A DNA stretch of 40,451 bases from an uncultured Bacteroidaceae bacterium. Its GTDB lineage: Bacteria > Bacteroidota > Bacteroidia > Bacteroidales > Bacteroidaceae. Positions 1 to 11,414 of this stretch are shown piece after piece. The stretch covers positions 1 through 40,451 of the forward strand of contig CAJOLC010000026.1 in NCBI GenBank assembly GCA_905235305.1, written 5' to 3'. A model generated the notes under the pieces. The model saw nothing but the letters and a program-made list of their open reading frames with translations, was not told where the DNA came from and searched no databases. Position 1 is the stretch's first letter, and every line of letters starts with the position of its first letter. The translations under genes and the position numbers were made by a program.

Positions 1-57
1 GAGACCACCAAGAAACACAACAACTCACCATACGCTGCTATCCGCGCCTTGTTCTAA
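1..57 (+). CDS. Possible C-terminal tail of an unidentified protein (partial)
   Basis: Frame 1 from the window edge reads 18 codons and stops with TAA at 55-57. The peptide ends in NNSPYAAIRALF, which looks like ordinary protein sequence. It would converge on rpoC. It is too short to identify, and a minus-strand promoter-like sequence at 122-153 points towards it, which is an argument against it being real. Confidence 0.3.
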   Translation, partial: ETTKKHNNSPYAAIRALF

Positions 58-121
58 GCACGGACAACTGCTATATGGCAATCGCTGAATAGTTACTTTC
101 ATCACATTTACCTTTTTGCCA

Positions 122-153
122 CAAAGATACGACTTTTTATCTTTCCCGCCAAA
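122..153 (-). promoter_or_regulatory. Bacteroidetes-type promoter reading leftwards
   Basis: On the minus strand the sequence reads TTTG (150-153), 20 nt, TATCTTTG (122-129), a good match to the Bacteroidetes -33/-7 consensus TTTG...TAnnTTTG. It lies just beyond the rpoC terminator and would drive a minus-strand gene starting left of, or at the edge of, the window. Which gene is not visible. Confidence 0.5.
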
Positions 154-171
154 CAATCCCGCATATTTCAA

Positions 172-203
172 CAAAAAAACCGCAGGGCTTTCGCCTTGCG
201 GTC
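172..203 (-). terminator. Intrinsic terminator of rpoC
   Basis: About 25 nt after the rpoC stop codon, the minus strand shows a GC-rich hairpin. ACCGCAAGGC pairs with GCCCTGCGGT around a short loop, and a run of seven T follows. This is a standard rho-independent terminator closing the rplKAJL-rpoBC transcription unit. Confidence 0.9.
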
Positions 204-227
204 CTTTATCATAACGACTCTGTCGGT

Positions 228-3200
228 TTAGTAGATGCCGTCGGAGTAGTCGAGCAGTGTCTTGCGGTTGGCAAGGGTGCGGTCGTAGTCCTCGCGGTTA
301 GTAACCACAATCTTGTCGAACTCGCGCAGGCCGGTACCGGCGGGGATGAGGTGTCCGCAAATGACGTTCTCCTTCATGCCCTCCAGGAAGTCCGTCTTGC
401 CATTGATGGCAGCTTCGTTAAGCACCTTGGTGGTCTCCTGGAAGGAGGCAGCCGAGATGAAGCTACTGGTCTGCAAAGCTGCGCGGGTGATACCCTGAAG
501 GATTTGCTTCGAGGTGGCAGGACGTGCATCGCGCACCTGGACAATCTTCTTATCCTGACGCTTGAGGTAGGAGTTCTCGTCGCGCAGACGACGTGCCGTG
601 ACAATCTGTCCGTTCTGCATGTTCTCGGAGTCGCCACTATCGACAACCACCTTCTTGCCCCAGATATTGTCGTTCTCCTCGTTGAAGTCGAGCTTATCGA
701 CAATCTGCTGAGAGAGGAAGCGTGTGTCGCCAGCATCATCGATCTGCACCTTGCGCATCATCTGACGCACGATGACTTCGAAGTGCTTGTCGTTGATCTT
801 CACACCTTGCAGACGATAGACGTCCTGAATCTCGTTGACGATGTATTCCTGCACAGCGGTGGGACCCTTGATGGCCAGGATGTCGGCAGGAGTGATGGCA
901 CCGTCGGAGAGCGGTGTGCCGGCACGGACGTAGTCGTTCTCCTGTACCAGGATCTGGCGGTTAGCAGGAATAAGGTACTTCTTGACAGCCTCTTCACCAC
1001 CCAGACGGGGTGTGATGATGACTTCGCGATTGCCACGCTTGAGCTTGCCCATCGTGACTTCGCCGTCGATTTCGGCAACAGTTGCGGGATTGCTCGGGTT
1101 ACGAGCCTCGAAGAGCTCCGTCACACGAGGCAGACCGCCGGTGATGTCGCCGCCGCCGCCGATGACACGAGGTATCTTGACGAGTACGTCACCTGCCTTC
1201 ACTTCCTGACCATCCTCGACGGCGATGTGACCGCCAATGGGTAGGTTGTAGTGGCGAAGGATGTCGCCGTTCTCGTCCAGGATGTATACCGTAGGCACCT
1301 TCGTCCTGTCGTGCGACTCGATGACGATGAGTTCCTGCAAGCCTGTCTGTTCGTCGGTCTCGACCTTGTAGTTGACACCTTCGATGACGTCTTCGAACTT
1401 GACCTTACCGGCCATTTCCGTCACGACAACGGCGTTGAAGGGATCCCACTTGGCAACGATCTCGTCCTTCTTGACCATGTCACCGTCGTTCTTGTAGAGC
1501 GTACTACCGTAAGGAACGTTGGCCGTGAGGAGGACAATCTCCGTTGTCGGGTCAACGAAGCGGACTTCAGTCAGACGACCTACGACAACCTTTGCCTCCT
1601 TGCCAGCCTCGTCAACGACGTCAACCGTACGCAGTTCCTCGAACTCGAGGCGTGCATCGTACTTAGCCACGATACGTGCGTTGGCGGCAGCATTGCCTGC
1701 CACACCACCGGCGTGGAACGTACGAAGCGTCAGCTGTGTACCAGGCTCACCGATGGACTGTGCTGCAATGACACCCACGGCCTCGCCCTTCTGCACCATA
1801 CGACTGGTTTGCGGCCATAGCACTTCATGCAGACGCCCTTCTTGCTCTCGCAAGTGAGCACGGAACGTATTTCGACAGACTCGATGGGACTTTCCTCGAT
1901 TTCCTGTGCCTTGGCTTCCGTAATCTCGTCGCCGGAAGCACAGATGAGTTTGCCCGTAAGAGGATGGATGATGTCGTGGACAGACACACGGCCAAGGATG
2001 CGGTCATAGAGGCTGCTGATGACTTCGTCGCCGTTCTTCAAGGCAGAACATACGAGGCCACGCAGGGTGCCGCAGTCCTCCTCGTTGATGATGACATCGT
2101 GGCTGACATCGACAAGACGACGCGTCAGGTAACCGGCATCGGCTGTCTTCAAGGCAGTATCGGCAAGACCCTTACGGGCACCGTGGGTAGAGATGAAGTA
2201 CTCCAGCACGCTCATGCCTTCCTTAAAGTTAGAAAGAATAGGATTCTCGATGGTGTCAGGCTCTGCACCAGCCTTCTGAGGCTTTGCCATAAGGCCACGC
2301 ATACCGGAGAGCTGACTGATCTGACCGGCACTACCACGGGCACCGGAGTCGAGCATCATATACACGGCGTTGAAGCCTTGGTCGGCCTCCTTCATGGTCT
2401 TCATCAAGGCCTTGGAGAGGTCGTTGTTGACGTGCGTCCATATATCGATGACCTGATTGTGACGTTCCTTGTCGGTGATGAAGCCCATGCCGTACTCACC
2501 GCTGATGCGTTCAACCTCAGCATTGCCCTTGCGGATGAGTTCCTCCTTCTCTTCGGGGATGATGATGTCGCCGAGGTTGAAGGACAGTCCGCCTTCGTAT
2601 GCCAGACGGTAGCCGAGGTTCTTGATGCCGTCCAGGAAATCACAGGCACGAGCCACGCCGACGGTCTTGATGACATCGGTGATGATGCCGCGAAGGGTCT
2701 TCTTGGAGATGACGTCATTGAAGAAGCCGACTTCCTCAGGGATAATCTCGTTGGCAATGACACGACCGACGGAAGTCTCTACCATGCGCTTGCCAATCGT
2801 ACCGTCCTCGAGCTTGTCGTTCACCATCACAAAGACGGGAGCATGGACATCGACGCGCTTCTCGTTGTAGGCGATGATAGCTTCCTCTGGGCCGTAGAAC
2901 TTCAAGCCTGCGCCCTTTGCACCCGGACGAAGCTTCGTGATGTAGTACAGGCCGAGCACCATGTCCTGAGAGGGCACGGTGATAGGTGTGCCGTTGGCAG
3001 GGTTTAGGATGTTGTGGGACTGAAGCATCAGAATCTGTGCCTCGAGGATGGCCTCGTTGCTCAGAGGCAAATGCACAGCCATCTGGTCACCGTCGAAGTC
3101 GGCATTGAAGGCCGTACAAGCGAGGGGGTGCAACTGGATGGCCTTGCCTTCAATCATCTTAGGCTGGAAGGCCTGGATACCCAGTCGGTGCAGTGTCGGG

Positions 3201-4522
3201 GCACGGTTCAGCAGAACGGGATGTCCCTTCATGACGAACTCCAAGATGTCCCAGATGATGGGATCCTTGCGGTCTACTATCTTCTTGGCACTCTTCACCG
3301 TCTTCACGATGCCACGCTCGATGAGCTTGCGGATGATGAAGGGCTTATAGAGTTCTGCTGCCATCAGCTTGGGAAGTCCGCACTCGCCCATCTTCAGCTC
3401 GGGACCGACCACGATAACCGAACGGGCTGAGTAGTCAACACGCTTACCCAACAAGTTCTGACGGAAGCGGCCCTGCTTACCCTTAAGCGAGTCGCTCAAA
3501 GACTTGAGGGGGCGGTTGCTTTCAGTCTTGACAGCACTGCTCTTGCGGCTGTTATCGAAGAGACTGTCAACCGCCTCCTGAAGCATACGCTTCTCGTTGC
3601 GGAGGATGACTTCAGGAGCCTTAATCTCGATGAGCCTCTTGAGTCGGTTGTTACGAATGATGACGCGACGATAGAGGTCGTTGAGGTCACTTGTAGCAAA
3701 GCGGCCACCGTCGAGCGGCACCAGCGGGCGAAGCTCTGGCGGGATGACAGGCAGGGTGCGCATTATCATCCATTCGGGCTTGTTGACCTTGGCACTCAGG
3801 CGGAAGCTCTCGACAACCTGAAGACGCTTCAAGACGTCATTCTTGTGTTGCTGAGCATTCTCTTTGCTGGCCTCATCACGAAGCTGGTTGGAGAGGGAAT
3901 CAAGGTCGAGCTCGACGAGCAGGTCGTAGATTGCCTCTGCACCCATCTTGGCGATGAACTTGTTGGGGTCCTTGTCATCAAGATACTCGTTGCCTTGAGG
4001 CAGACGGTCCATGATGGCTTCATACTCATCCTCAGAGAGGAGGTCGAGCTTCTGAACAGGTATGTCCTTATTCTTTGCCATCACACCAGGCTGAAGCACG
4101 ATGTAACGCTCGTAGTAGATGACGGCATCGAGCTTCTTGGTGGGAATGCCAAGCAGATAACCTATCTTGTTGGGCAGAGAACGGAAGTACCAAATGTGAG
4201 CCACAGGCACCACGAGCTGAATGTGGCCACTACGCTCGCGACGCACCTTCTTCTCTGTAATCTCCACGCCGCAACGGTCGCAGACATTGCCTTTGTAGCG
4301 GATGCGCTTATATTTGCCGCAATGGCACTCGTAGTCCTTCGTAGGACCGAAGATGCGTTCGCAGAAAAGGCCGTCACGCTCGGGCTTGTAGGTTCGGTAG
4401 TTGATGGTTTCGGGCTTGAGCACTTCGCCATAAGAGTTTGCAAGAATCTCCTCGGGCGATGCCAAACCGATTGTTATCTTGGTAAAGTTTGTCTTTACCT
4501 TATTTTCTTTCTTAAAAGCCAT
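228..4522 (-). pseudogene. rpoC: DNA-directed RNA polymerase subunit beta' (rpoC), reading frame broken by an apparent 7-nt deletion
   Basis: Largest subunit of RNA polymerase. The N-terminal frame (4522 down to about 1811) holds the first zinc-binding site (C66, C68, C81, C84) and the catalytic NADFDGDQM motif (residues 473-481, Mg2+ aspartates). It reaches the second zinc site ([14 protein letters not shown]) and then goes out of frame. The C-terminal frame resumes at about 1808 with [20 protein letters not shown] (bridge helix/trigger loop region) and runs to the stop at 228. In relatives three residues close to N-L-A lie between the GR and the TSR; here only 2 of those 9 nt remain, so 7 nt appear to be missing. 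Repairing this gives about 1433 residues, the usual Bacteroidales length. rpoC is essential, so a consensus or assembly error is more likely than a true pseudogene. It starts 27 nt after rpoB in the same operon. Confidence 0.9.
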
Positions 4523-4549
4523 GTTTATCCTTTCTAAAAAAGCGATTCA

Positions 4550-7500
4550 TTATTCCAAACTTACACGCAATCCCAGACCGCGCAGCTCGTGGAGAAGCAC
4601 GTTGAGAGATTCGGGAATGCCCGGCGTGGGCATGTGATCACCCTTGACGATGGCTTCGTAGGCCTTGCTGCGCCCCACGACGTCGTCACTCTTGATGGTG
4701 AGGATTTCCTGCAGTACATGGGAAGCACCAAAGGCTTCGATGGCCCAGACTTCCATCTCACCGAAACGCTGTCCGCCGAACTGTGCCTTACCGCCGAGGG
4801 GCTGCTGTGTGATGAGTGAGTACGGGCCAATGCTACGAGCATGCATCTTGTCCTCGACCATATGGCCAAGCTTGAGCATATAGGAGACACCTACCGTGGC
4901 AAGCTGGTCGAAGGGTTCGCCTGTAGCGCCATCGTAGAGCTGAGTCGAGCAGTAGCGGGGAAGTCCGGCCTTGTCTGTCCATTCACAGAGGTCTTCGAGA
5001 GATGCACCGTCGAAGATAGGCGTTGCGAACTTGACGCCAAGCTTTTGGCCTGCCGCGCCAAGCACGGTCTCGAAGATCTGTCCGATGTTCATACGAGAAG
5101 GCACACCCAGCGGGTTAAGTACTACATCGACAGGCGTACCGTCGGCCATGAAAGGCATGTCTTCCTGACGAACCACCTTGCTGACGATACCCTTGTTGCC
5201 ATGACGGCCTGCCATCTTGTCGCCGACACCAATCTTACGCTTCTTGGCAATGTAAACCTTAGCAAGCTGAATGATGCCGTTGGGCAGTTCGTCACCAAGA
5301 CTGATGGCAAACTTCTTACGCTTCATTTCTGTCTCGAGAAGCTTGTACTTCTTGAGATAGTTGATGATAAGTTTGCCTATGAGCTCATTGATATGAGCAT
5401 CGTTGGTCCAACCGGTGAGCTGAACCGTAGTGTAATCGATGGTGTTGAGCACATTGGCTGTGATGCTGCCGTTCTTGGGAACAAGCACGACGCCGACATT
5501 GTCGACGATGCCTTGACTCTTCTTGCCCTTGGTGAGTTCGAGGAGCTTATCGATGAGAATAGCCTTCAGGTCTTCCACCTTGCTGTTGAACTCTTCGTCG
5601 ATAGCAGCAAGACGAGGCTTGTCCTGAAGCTTCACCTTACCAGTCTTAGAGGCTCTGGTGAAGAGTTTCTTGTCGATGACTACGCCATTAAGTGAGGGGC
5701 TTGCCTTGAGGGAAGCATCCTTTACATCGCCGGCCTTGTCGCCAAAGATGGCACGAAGCAGTTTCTCTTCAGGGCTGGGGTCGCTCTCGCCCTTCGGCGT
5801 AATCTTGCCGATCATGATATCGCCAGGAGCGACACGAGCGCCGATACGGATGATACCATTCTCGTCGAGGTCCTTGGTTGCCTCTTCGCTGACATTTGGG
5901 ATATCGGCTGTGAGTTCCTCCATACCACGCTTTGTCTCACGTACCTCAAGAGCGAATTCTTCAACGTGAACGCTGGTGAGAATATCTTCGCGGACGACAC
6001 GCTCGTTGAGCACGATGGCATCCTCGTAGTTGTAACCCTTCCAAGGCATGTAGGCCACAAGAAGGTTCTTACCGAGTGCCAGTTCGCCGTCCTCTGTGGA
6101 GTAGCCCTCTGTCAGGATCTGACCTTTCACAACCCTGTCGCCCTTGTTGCAGATGGGGCGGAGGTCGATGGTCATGTTCTGGTTCGTACGACGGAACTTA
6201 GGAATGCGATACTCCTTCAGAGCAGGTTCGAAGCTTACGAACTCCTCTTCCTCCGTACGGTCATAGAGGATACGGATGGTGGTTGCATCCACATAGTCGA
6301 CGACGCCATCGCCTTCGGCAGTAATCATCGTACGGGAGTCTTCGCAGACCTGACGCTCGATGCCAGTACCTACGATAGGAGCCTCGGTGCGCATGAGGGG
6401 TACTGCCTGACGCATCATATTGGAGCCCATCAGTGCACGGTGAGCATCGTCGTGCTCCAAGAAAGGAATGAGGGCTGCAGCGATAGAGGCAATCTGCTGA
6501 GGAGCAACGTCCATGAGGTTCACCTCCGAGGGAGGAACCACGGGATAGTCGTCGTCCTGACGGCACTTTACCTTGGCGCGGATGAACGTTCCGTCGTCGT
6601 TGAGAGGTGCATTACCCTGGCCGATGATGAGACCGTTCTCCTCTTCTGCCGTCATGTATCGAACGCCTTCAGGCGAAAGGTCTACCTTTGCATTCTCGAC
6701 CTTACGGTATGGTGTCTCGATGAAACCGAGGTCGTTTATCTTGGCATAGACGCAAAGTGAAGAAATAAGACCGATGTTAGGACCTTCAGGCGACTCGATG
6801 GGACAGAGACGGCCGTAGTGTGTATAGTGTACGTCGCGCACCTCGAAGCCGGCACGTTCACGAGAAAGACCGCCAGGGCCGAGGGCAGAAAGACGACGCT
6901 TGTGTGTTACTTCGGCCAAGGGATTGGTCTGGTCCATGAACTGGCTCAGGGCGTTAGTGCCGAAGAAACTGTTGATGACACCGCCAAGGCTCTTGCTTGT
7001 CAGCAGATCGGTGGGAGTGAACACTTCATTGTCGCGGACGTTCATGCGCTCGCGAATGGTGCGGATCATGCGGGCCAAGCCGATAGCGAACTGATTGGCG
7101 AGCTGCTCGCCTACAGTACGAACGCGACGGTTGCTCAGGTGGTCGATATCATCGACGCTTGCCTTGGAGTTGACGAGTTCAATCAGATACTTGATGATCT
7201 CGATGATGTCCTCCTTCGTCAGCACACGAATGCTCGGGTCAGTATCCAAGCCAAGCTTATGGTTGATGCGATAGCGGCCTACCTCGCCCAAGTCGTAACG
7301 CTTCTCGCTGAAGAAGAGATTGAGGATGACTTCCTTGGCGCTGGCATCATCGACGGGGTCGGCATTGCGCAGCTGCTTGTATATGTAGCTGATGGCCTCC
7401 TTCTCGCTGTTGGTGGCATCCTTCTGGAAAGTATTGAAGATGATGCTATAGTCCGACGACTGAGCGTCTTCCTTATGAACAAGTACAGAAGGTACATTGC

Positions 7501-8359
7501 TGGCCATGATCTTGTCGATGGCTTCCTCGTCGAGCACATTCTCGCGATCCAGGACAATCTCATTACGCTCGATGGATACGACTTCACCGGTGTCTTCATC
7601 GACGAAGTCCTCTATCCAGCTCTTCAGCACACGCGCGGCAAGCTTCTGCCCGATGTGTTTCTTCAGGTTCTCGCGCGTAGCCTGAACCTCCTCTGCAAGG
7701 TTGAAGATCTGGAGAATGTCTTTATCATTTTCGAATCCGATGGCACGAAGCAGCGTCGTTACGGGCAGCTTCTTCTTACGGTCGATGTACGCGTACATTA
7801 CGTTATTTATGTCCGTAGCGAACTCAATCCAGCTGCCCTTGAAGGGGATGATGCGGGCAGAATAGAGCAGAGAGCCATTGGCATGCACACTGCTGCCGAA
7901 GAAGACACCGGGCGAACGGTGCAACTGCGAAACCACAACGCGTTCGGCACCATTGATGATGAAGGTGCCGTTGTCCGTCATGTAAGGGATGAAGCCCAGG
8001 AACACATCCTGGACGACTGTGTCGAAGTCTTCATGGTCGGGGTCGTCACAGCTCAGCTTCAGCTTCGCCTTCAAGGGCACGCTGTAGGTGAGGTCACGCT
8101 CCAGACACTCCTCGATAGTATAGCGAGGGGGGTCGATGAAATAATCGAGAAACTCCAGATTAAAGTTGTTGCGCGTGTCGTTAATCGGGAAATTCTCAGA
8201 GAAGACCTTGTACAAACCATCGTACTTCCTCAGTTCAGGAGGAGTATCGAGTTGAAGGAAGTCCTTGAAAGACTTCAGCTGCACTTCCAGAAAGTCGGGA
8301 TAAGCCAGCGGACTCTTCACAGAAGCGAAATTAACTCTCTGATTCTTTTTGTTAGCCAT
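4550..8359 (-). CDS. rpoB: DNA-directed RNA polymerase subunit beta
   Basis: Full-length 1269-residue beta subunit, starting [11 protein letters not shown], typical for Bacteroidetes. It forms the catalytic core with beta'. The rifampicin pocket is clear: [17 protein letters not shown] followed by [16 protein letters not shown] and [13 protein letters not shown]. The residues equivalent to E. coli D516, H526 and S531 are all the sensitive type, so no rifampicin-resistance substitution is visible there. The gene lies between rplL and rpoC. The 272-nt spacer towards rplL is unusually long for this operon and contains a 22-bp-period repeat array, so the rpoB leader may carry attenuation or processing signals. 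Confidence 0.98.
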   Translation of the reverse strand: MANKKNQRVNFASVKSPLAYPDFLEVQLKSFKDFLQLDTPPELRKYDGLYKVFSENFPINDTRNNFNLEFLDYFIDPPRYTIEECLERDLTYSVPLKAKLKLSCDDPDHEDFDTVVQDVFLGFIPYMTDNGTFIINGAERVVVSQLHRSPGVFFGSSVHANGSLLYSARIIPFKGSWIEFATDINNVMYAYIDRKKKLPVTTLLRAIGFENDKDILQIFNLAEEVQATRENLKKHIGQKLAARVLKSWIEDFVDEDTGEVVSIERNEIVLDRENVLDEEAIDKIMASNVPSVLVHKEDAQSSDYSIIFNTFQKDATNSEKEAISYIYKQLRNADPVDDASAKEVILNLFFSEKRYDLGEVGRYRINHKLGLDTDPSIRVLTKEDIIEIIKYLIELVNSKASVDDIDHLSNRRVRTVGEQLANQFAIGLARMIRTIRERMNVRDNEVFTPTDLLTSKSLGGVINSFFGTNALSQFMDQTNPLAEVTHKRRLSALGPGGLSRERAGFEVRDVHYTHYGRLCPIESPEGPNIGLISSLCVYAKINDLGFIETPYRKVENAKVDLSPEGVRYMTAEEENGLIIGQGNAPLNDDGTFIRAKVKCRQDDDYPVVPPSEVNLMDVAPQQIASIAAALIPFLEHDDAHRALMGSNMMRQAVPLMRTEAPIVGTGIERQVCEDSRTMITAEGDGVVDYVDATTIRILYDRTEEEEFVSFEPALKEYRIPKFRRTNQNMTIDLRPICNKGDRVVKGQILTEGYSTEDGELALGKNLLVAYMPWKGYNYEDAIVLNERVVREDILTSVHVEEFALEVRETKRGMEELTADIPNVSEEATKDLDENGIIRIGARVAPGDIMIGKITPKGESDPSPEEKLLRAIFGDKAGDVKDASLKASPSLNGVVIDKKLFTRASKTGKVKLQDKPRLAAIDEEFNSKVEDLKAILIDKLLELTKGKKSQGIVDNVGVVLVPKNGSITANVLNTIDYTTVQLTGWTNDAHINELIGKLIINYLKKYKLLETEMKRKKFAISLGDELPNGIIQLAKVYIAKKRKIGVGDKMAGRHGNKGIVSKVVRQEDMPFMADGTPVDVVLNPLGVPSRMNIGQIFETVLGAAGQKLGVKFATPIFDGASLEDLCEWTDKAGLPRYCSTQLYDGATGEPFDQLATVGVSYMLKLGHMVEDKMHARSIGPYSLITQQPLGGKAQFGGQRFGEMEVWAIEAFGASHVLQEILTIKSDDVVGRSKAYEAIVKGDHMPTPGIPESLNVLLHELRGLGLRVSLE

Positions 8360-8394
8360 CTAAACTTGTATTGTTATCTCGTGATTTTTTATGT

Positions 8395-8526
8395 GGCACG
8401 CCCGGTTCGCCGACCAGGCACGTTATGTTTGCCAACGCGACGTGTCAAGTTTGCAATCGCGACACGTCATGTTTGAAATCGGGACACGTCGCGTTTTTCG
8501 ATGCGACTCATCGTCTGAAAATGAAG
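8395..8526. repeat. 22-bp-period degenerate array A, rplL-rpoB spacer
   Basis: Six consecutive 22-bp units start at 8395, 8417, 8439, 8461, 8483 and 8505. Their first eight bases are GGCACGCC, GGCACGTT, GACGTGTC, GACACGTC, GACACGTC and GACTCATC. The second half of units 2-4 contains a T-rich block (TGTTTGCCA, AGTTTGCAA, TGTTTGAAA). No indel breaks the register. The array lies between the rpoB start (8359) and the rplL stop (8632), inside the predicted operon, so it is probably transcribed as rpoB 5' leader. Small hairpins at 8586-8598 and near 8613 lie between array and rplL. Function unknown. Confidence 0.8.
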
Positions 8527-8631
8527 GACTTTTCTTTGGTGCGGAAACTCACGAAGAAGTTTATAGACACAAAAAGGCAAAGAACCCTCTACCAGAGGAT
8601 CCTTTACCTAAGTCCCTTTTCAGGGTGAGTA

Positions 8632-9006
8632 TTACTTCAGTTCAACCTCAGCGCCAGCTTCCTCGAGGGTCTTCTTCAGAGCCTCTGCGTCAGCCTTAGG
8701 CATGCCTTCCTTCAGCACGCTGGGAGCGCCGTCAACCATTTCCTTTGCTTCCTTCAGGCCAAGACCGCAAGCTTCCTTGACAGCCTTAACGACCTGCAGC
8801 TTAGCAGCACCTGCACTCTTGAGGACAACGTCGAAGTCGGTCTTCTCCTCAGCGGCAGCAGCACCACCTTCAGCACCAGCAGCAACAACAACAGCAGCTG
8901 CTGCAGGCTCGATGCCATAGGTTTCCTTAAGTTCGTTCTTAAGATCAATTACTTCCTGTACTGTGAGCGCTACGAGCTCAGCAGCAATAGCCTTAATATC
9001 AGCCAT
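8632..9006 (-). CDS. rplL: 50S ribosomal protein L7/L12
   Basis: 124 residues with the L12 plan: an N-terminal dimerisation helix region (residues 1-33), an Ala/Gly-rich flexible hinge (about 34-55), and the C-terminal factor-binding domain. The last contains the conserved stretch [20 protein letters not shown]. It forms the ribosomal stalk with L10 and recruits translational GTPases. It follows rplJ by 38 nt in the rplKAJL order. Confidence 0.97.
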   Translation of the reverse strand: MADIKAIAAELVALTVQEVIDLKNELKETYGIEPAAAAVVVAAGAEGGAAAAEEKTDFDVVLKSAGAAKLQVVKAVKEACGLGLKEAKEMVDGAPSVLKEGMPKADAEALKKTLEEAGAEVELK

Positions 9007-9044
9007 TTCTTTAATGTATTTAAGTTGTTATTATACTTGGTTAA

Positions 9045-9614
9045 TTACTCAGCAGCTGCTTCGGCTGCAGGTTCTGTTGCAGCTTCAGCCGCAGGCTCAG
9101 CTGCAACTTCGGCAGCGGGCTCAGCAGCCTTTGCCTCCTCCTTGTTCTCCAAAGCGCTCAAGACGTTCATAATCGGAGATTCGAGAGCAGCAATTACATC
9201 TGCAATCAGTTCATTCTTACTCTTCAGAGCAACGAGAGTGTTCAACTGGTCAGCACCTACATAGATGGCACCCTCGGCATAAGCAGCCTTGAATGCGGGC
9301 TTCTCCTGTTTCTTGCTGTTCAGTTCCTTAATGAGCTTCGCAGGAGCATTCGCAGTCTCCGTAAGGAGCAATGCCGTTGTTCCAACCAATACAGGCTTCA
9401 GCTCATCGAAGTTCTCTTCCGCATTCTCAAGAGCCTTGTTCATCAGAGTGTTCTTCACAACGACCATCTTCAGGCCATTCTCGAAACACTTGCGACGCAA
9501 GCTGCTCGTGCTGGCAGCATTCATGCCCTCAACATCTACGAGGTAGAAGTGAGGATACTGCTTCAACAGTTCGCCAAGTTGCGCGATAACTGCAATTTTA
9601 TCTTCCTTTCTCAT
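9045..9614 (-). CDS. rplJ: 50S ribosomal protein L10 with a long Ala/Glu/Pro tail
   Basis: 189 residues. Residues 1 to about 155 are a normal L10, the base of the L12 stalk (start MRKEDKIAVIAQL; VVVKNTLMNKA near 51-61). After residue 157 comes a low-complexity tail built on AAEPAAE-type repeats (about 159-189), beyond the L12-binding helices. The tail is encoded by imperfect GC-rich repeats at 9048-9140. Extended acidic, Ala-rich tails vary among Bacteroidetes L10 proteins; their role is not established. The gene is 15 nt from rplA and upstream of rplL. Confidence 0.96.
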   Translation of the reverse strand: MRKEDKIAVIAQLGELLKQYPHFYLVDVEGMNAASTSSLRRKCFENGLKMVVVKNTLMNKALENAEENFDELKPVLVGTTALLLTETANAPAKLIKELNSKKQEKPAFKAAYAEGAIYVGADQLNTLVALKSKNELIADVIAALESPIMNVLSALENKEEAKAAEPAAEVAAEPAAEAATEPAAEAAAE

Positions 9615-9629
9615 GATGATACAGCTTTA

Positions 9630-10328
9630 TTAGATTTCCTCAGTAGCCTTAGGATCAACCTTGATGCCGCGGCTCATTGTACTTGAAAGATAAATACTCT
9701 TGATGTATGTACCCTTAGCAGCAGCAGGCTTCAACTTGTTGATAGTCGAGATGAACTCCTTTGCATTCTGAGCGATCATGTCAGCAGTGAAAGACACTTT
9801 GCCGATTGAGGTATGCACGATACCAGTCTTGTCGACCTTGAAGTCAATCTTACCCTGCTTCACTTCACGGACAGCCTTGGCTACATCCATAGTAACAGTT
9901 CCACTCTTGGGGTTCGGCATCAAGCCACGAGGACCGAGCACACGACCCAGCGCACCAATCTTACCCATAATGGAGGGCATCGTGATGATGACGTCGATAT
10001 CAGTCCATCCACCCTTAATCTTCTCGATATACTCATCGAGACCTACATAGTCAGCGCCTGCTTCCTTTGCAGCAGCTTCAGCATCCGGTGTGCAGAGGCA
10101 GAGCACCCGAGTCACCTTACCCGTACCGTTGGGCAGTGACACGACGCCACGAACCATCTGGTTTGCCTTCCTGGGGTCAACGCCCAGACGCACATCAATG
10201 TCAACAGAAGCATCGAACTTGGTGGTGGTAATCTCCTTCACCAAGGCAGCAGCTTCCTTCAAGGTGTATGCCTTCCCTGCTTCAATCTTATCAGCTACCA
10301 ACTTCTGATTCTTTGTCAGTTTACTCAT
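9630..10328 (-). CDS. rplA: 50S ribosomal protein L1
   Basis: 232 residues, full length. Typical L1 features are [20 protein letters not shown] near the N-terminus, [12 protein letters not shown] in the middle and [20 protein letters not shown] at the C-terminus. It binds 23S rRNA at the E-site stalk and, in other bacteria, represses its own operon mRNA. It lies 17 nt downstream of rplK. Confidence 0.97.
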   Translation of the reverse strand: MSKLTKNQKLVADKIEAGKAYTLKEAAALVKEITTTKFDASVDIDVRLGVDPRKANQMVRGVVSLPNGTGKVTRVLCLCTPDAEAAAKEAGADYVGLDEYIEKIKGGWTDIDVIITMPSIMGKIGALGRVLGPRGLMPNPKSGTVTMDVAKAVREVKQGKIDFKVDKTGIVHTSIGKVSFTADMIAQNAKEFISTINKLKPAAAKGTYIKSIYLSSTMSRGIKVDPKATEEI

Positions 10329-10345
10329 CTTAATTGAAGTTTAAA

Positions 10346-10786
10346 TTATTCACCAGGGAACTCACCCTTGACAGTGATACCCATACTTCTGGCTGTACCT
10401 GCAACCAATTTCATTGCAGACTCAACTGTAAAGCAATTCAAGTCAGGCATCTTGTCCTGAGCAATGGTGCGAACCTGATCCCAAGTAATCTGGGCAACCT
10501 TCTTACGGTTGGGCTCTGCACTACCGCCCTTGATCTTAGCAGCCTCCATCAACTGTACTGCCACAGGAGGAGTCTTGACAACGAAGTCATAAGACTTGTC
10601 CGTATAGTAAGTGATGACGACAGGCAGCACCTTGCCGGCACGATCCTGTGTTCTGGCGTTGAATGCTTTGCAGAAATCCATGATGTTGATTCCCTTAGAA
10701 CCCAAAGCGGGACCTACTGGGGGAGATGGATTTGCAGCGCCTCCTTTAATCTGTAATTTGATTAATCCAGCAACTTCTTTAGCCAT
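10346..10786 (-). CDS. rplK: 50S ribosomal protein L11
   Basis: 146 residues, full length. The N-terminal domain carries the proline-rich [18 protein letters not shown] motif and [12 protein letters not shown]; the C-terminal rRNA-binding domain ends with [15 protein letters not shown]. It forms the GTPase-associated centre with 23S rRNA and is needed for stringent-response sensing by RelA/SpoT-type enzymes. It follows nusG by 58 nt. Confidence 0.97.
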   Translation of the reverse strand: MAKEVAGLIKLQIKGGAANPSPPVGPALGSKGINIMDFCKAFNARTQDRAGKVLPVVITYYTDKSYDFVVKTPPVAVQLMEAAKIKGGSAEPNRKKVAQITWDQVRTIAQDKMPDLNCFTVESAMKLVAGTARSMGITVKGEFPGE

Positions 10787-10844
10787 TTGATTATACTTTA
10801 TTATTAATGATAATGTGAGGCCTCAGGGCACGTAACAAAATACC

Positions 10845-11405
10845 CTAAAGCTTCTCGACTTGAGTAAAACCAAGCTCTACGGGCGTCTTGCGACCGAAGA
10901 TCTTGACCATAACCTTCAGCTTCTTCTTTTCGCTATTGACCTCCTCGACAGTGGCATCAAATCCGCTGAACGGACCGTCGGTTACCTTAACGCTCTCACC
11001 AACCTCGAAGGAGATGAAAACATCTTCGGGCATTTCTGCCATTTCGTCGATGGTGCCAAGCATCTGGCTGACCTCAGCAGGTCTCAGAGGCATGGGTTTG
11101 TTGCTTGAACGGGAATCATTAAGGAAGCCCATCACGTTAGACACTTCGCGCAAACGAGCTTGAGTCTCTCCCACCAGCTCTGCTTCAACGAAGACATAAC
11201 CGGGGTAGCGATTCTTCTCTTTGATTTTGCGCTTGCCTGCGGAGACAGTGACAACCTTCTCTGTAGGAATCAGCACTTGAGAGACATGTTTGGCGAAATC
11301 GGGCACATTGTTCATCAGCGCCTCGATTACCTCCTTTACCTTGCCCTCTTTACCACTGATAGCACGCAACACGTACCATTTCATTCCAGCGTCCGCCATT
11401 TCCAA
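10845..11405 (-). CDS. nusG: Transcription termination/antitermination factor NusG
   Basis: 186 residues. The NGN domain starts at [17 protein letters not shown] and contains [13 protein letters not shown]. The C-terminal KOW domain includes [18 protein letters not shown] and ends with LGFTQVEKL. It couples RNA polymerase to Rho and the ribosome. Start choice: the Met at 11405 is used, but the third-codon Met (11399) would give the more usual N-terminus. It lies 9 nt after secE. Confidence 0.96.
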   Translation of the reverse strand: MEMADAGMKWYVLRAISGKEGKVKEVIEALMNNVPDFAKHVSQVLIPTEKVVTVSAGKRKIKEKNRYPGYVFVEAELVGETQARLREVSNVMGFLNDSRSSNKPMPLRPAEVSQMLGTIDEMAEMPEDVFISFEVGESVKVTDGPFSGFDATVEEVNSEKKKLKVMVKIFGRKTPVELGFTQVEKL

Positions 11406-11414
11406 AGAAATACT

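Noticed and set aside
1795-1830. Programmed frameshift or split rpoC
   Set aside because: There is no slippery heptamer, and three conserved residues would still be missing after a simple frame change. A 7-nt loss in the sequence is simpler.
351-8476. Long plus-strand open frames opposite rpoC and rpoB
   Set aside because: They are antisense shadows of the GC-rich conserved coding strand and lack known domains or start signals.
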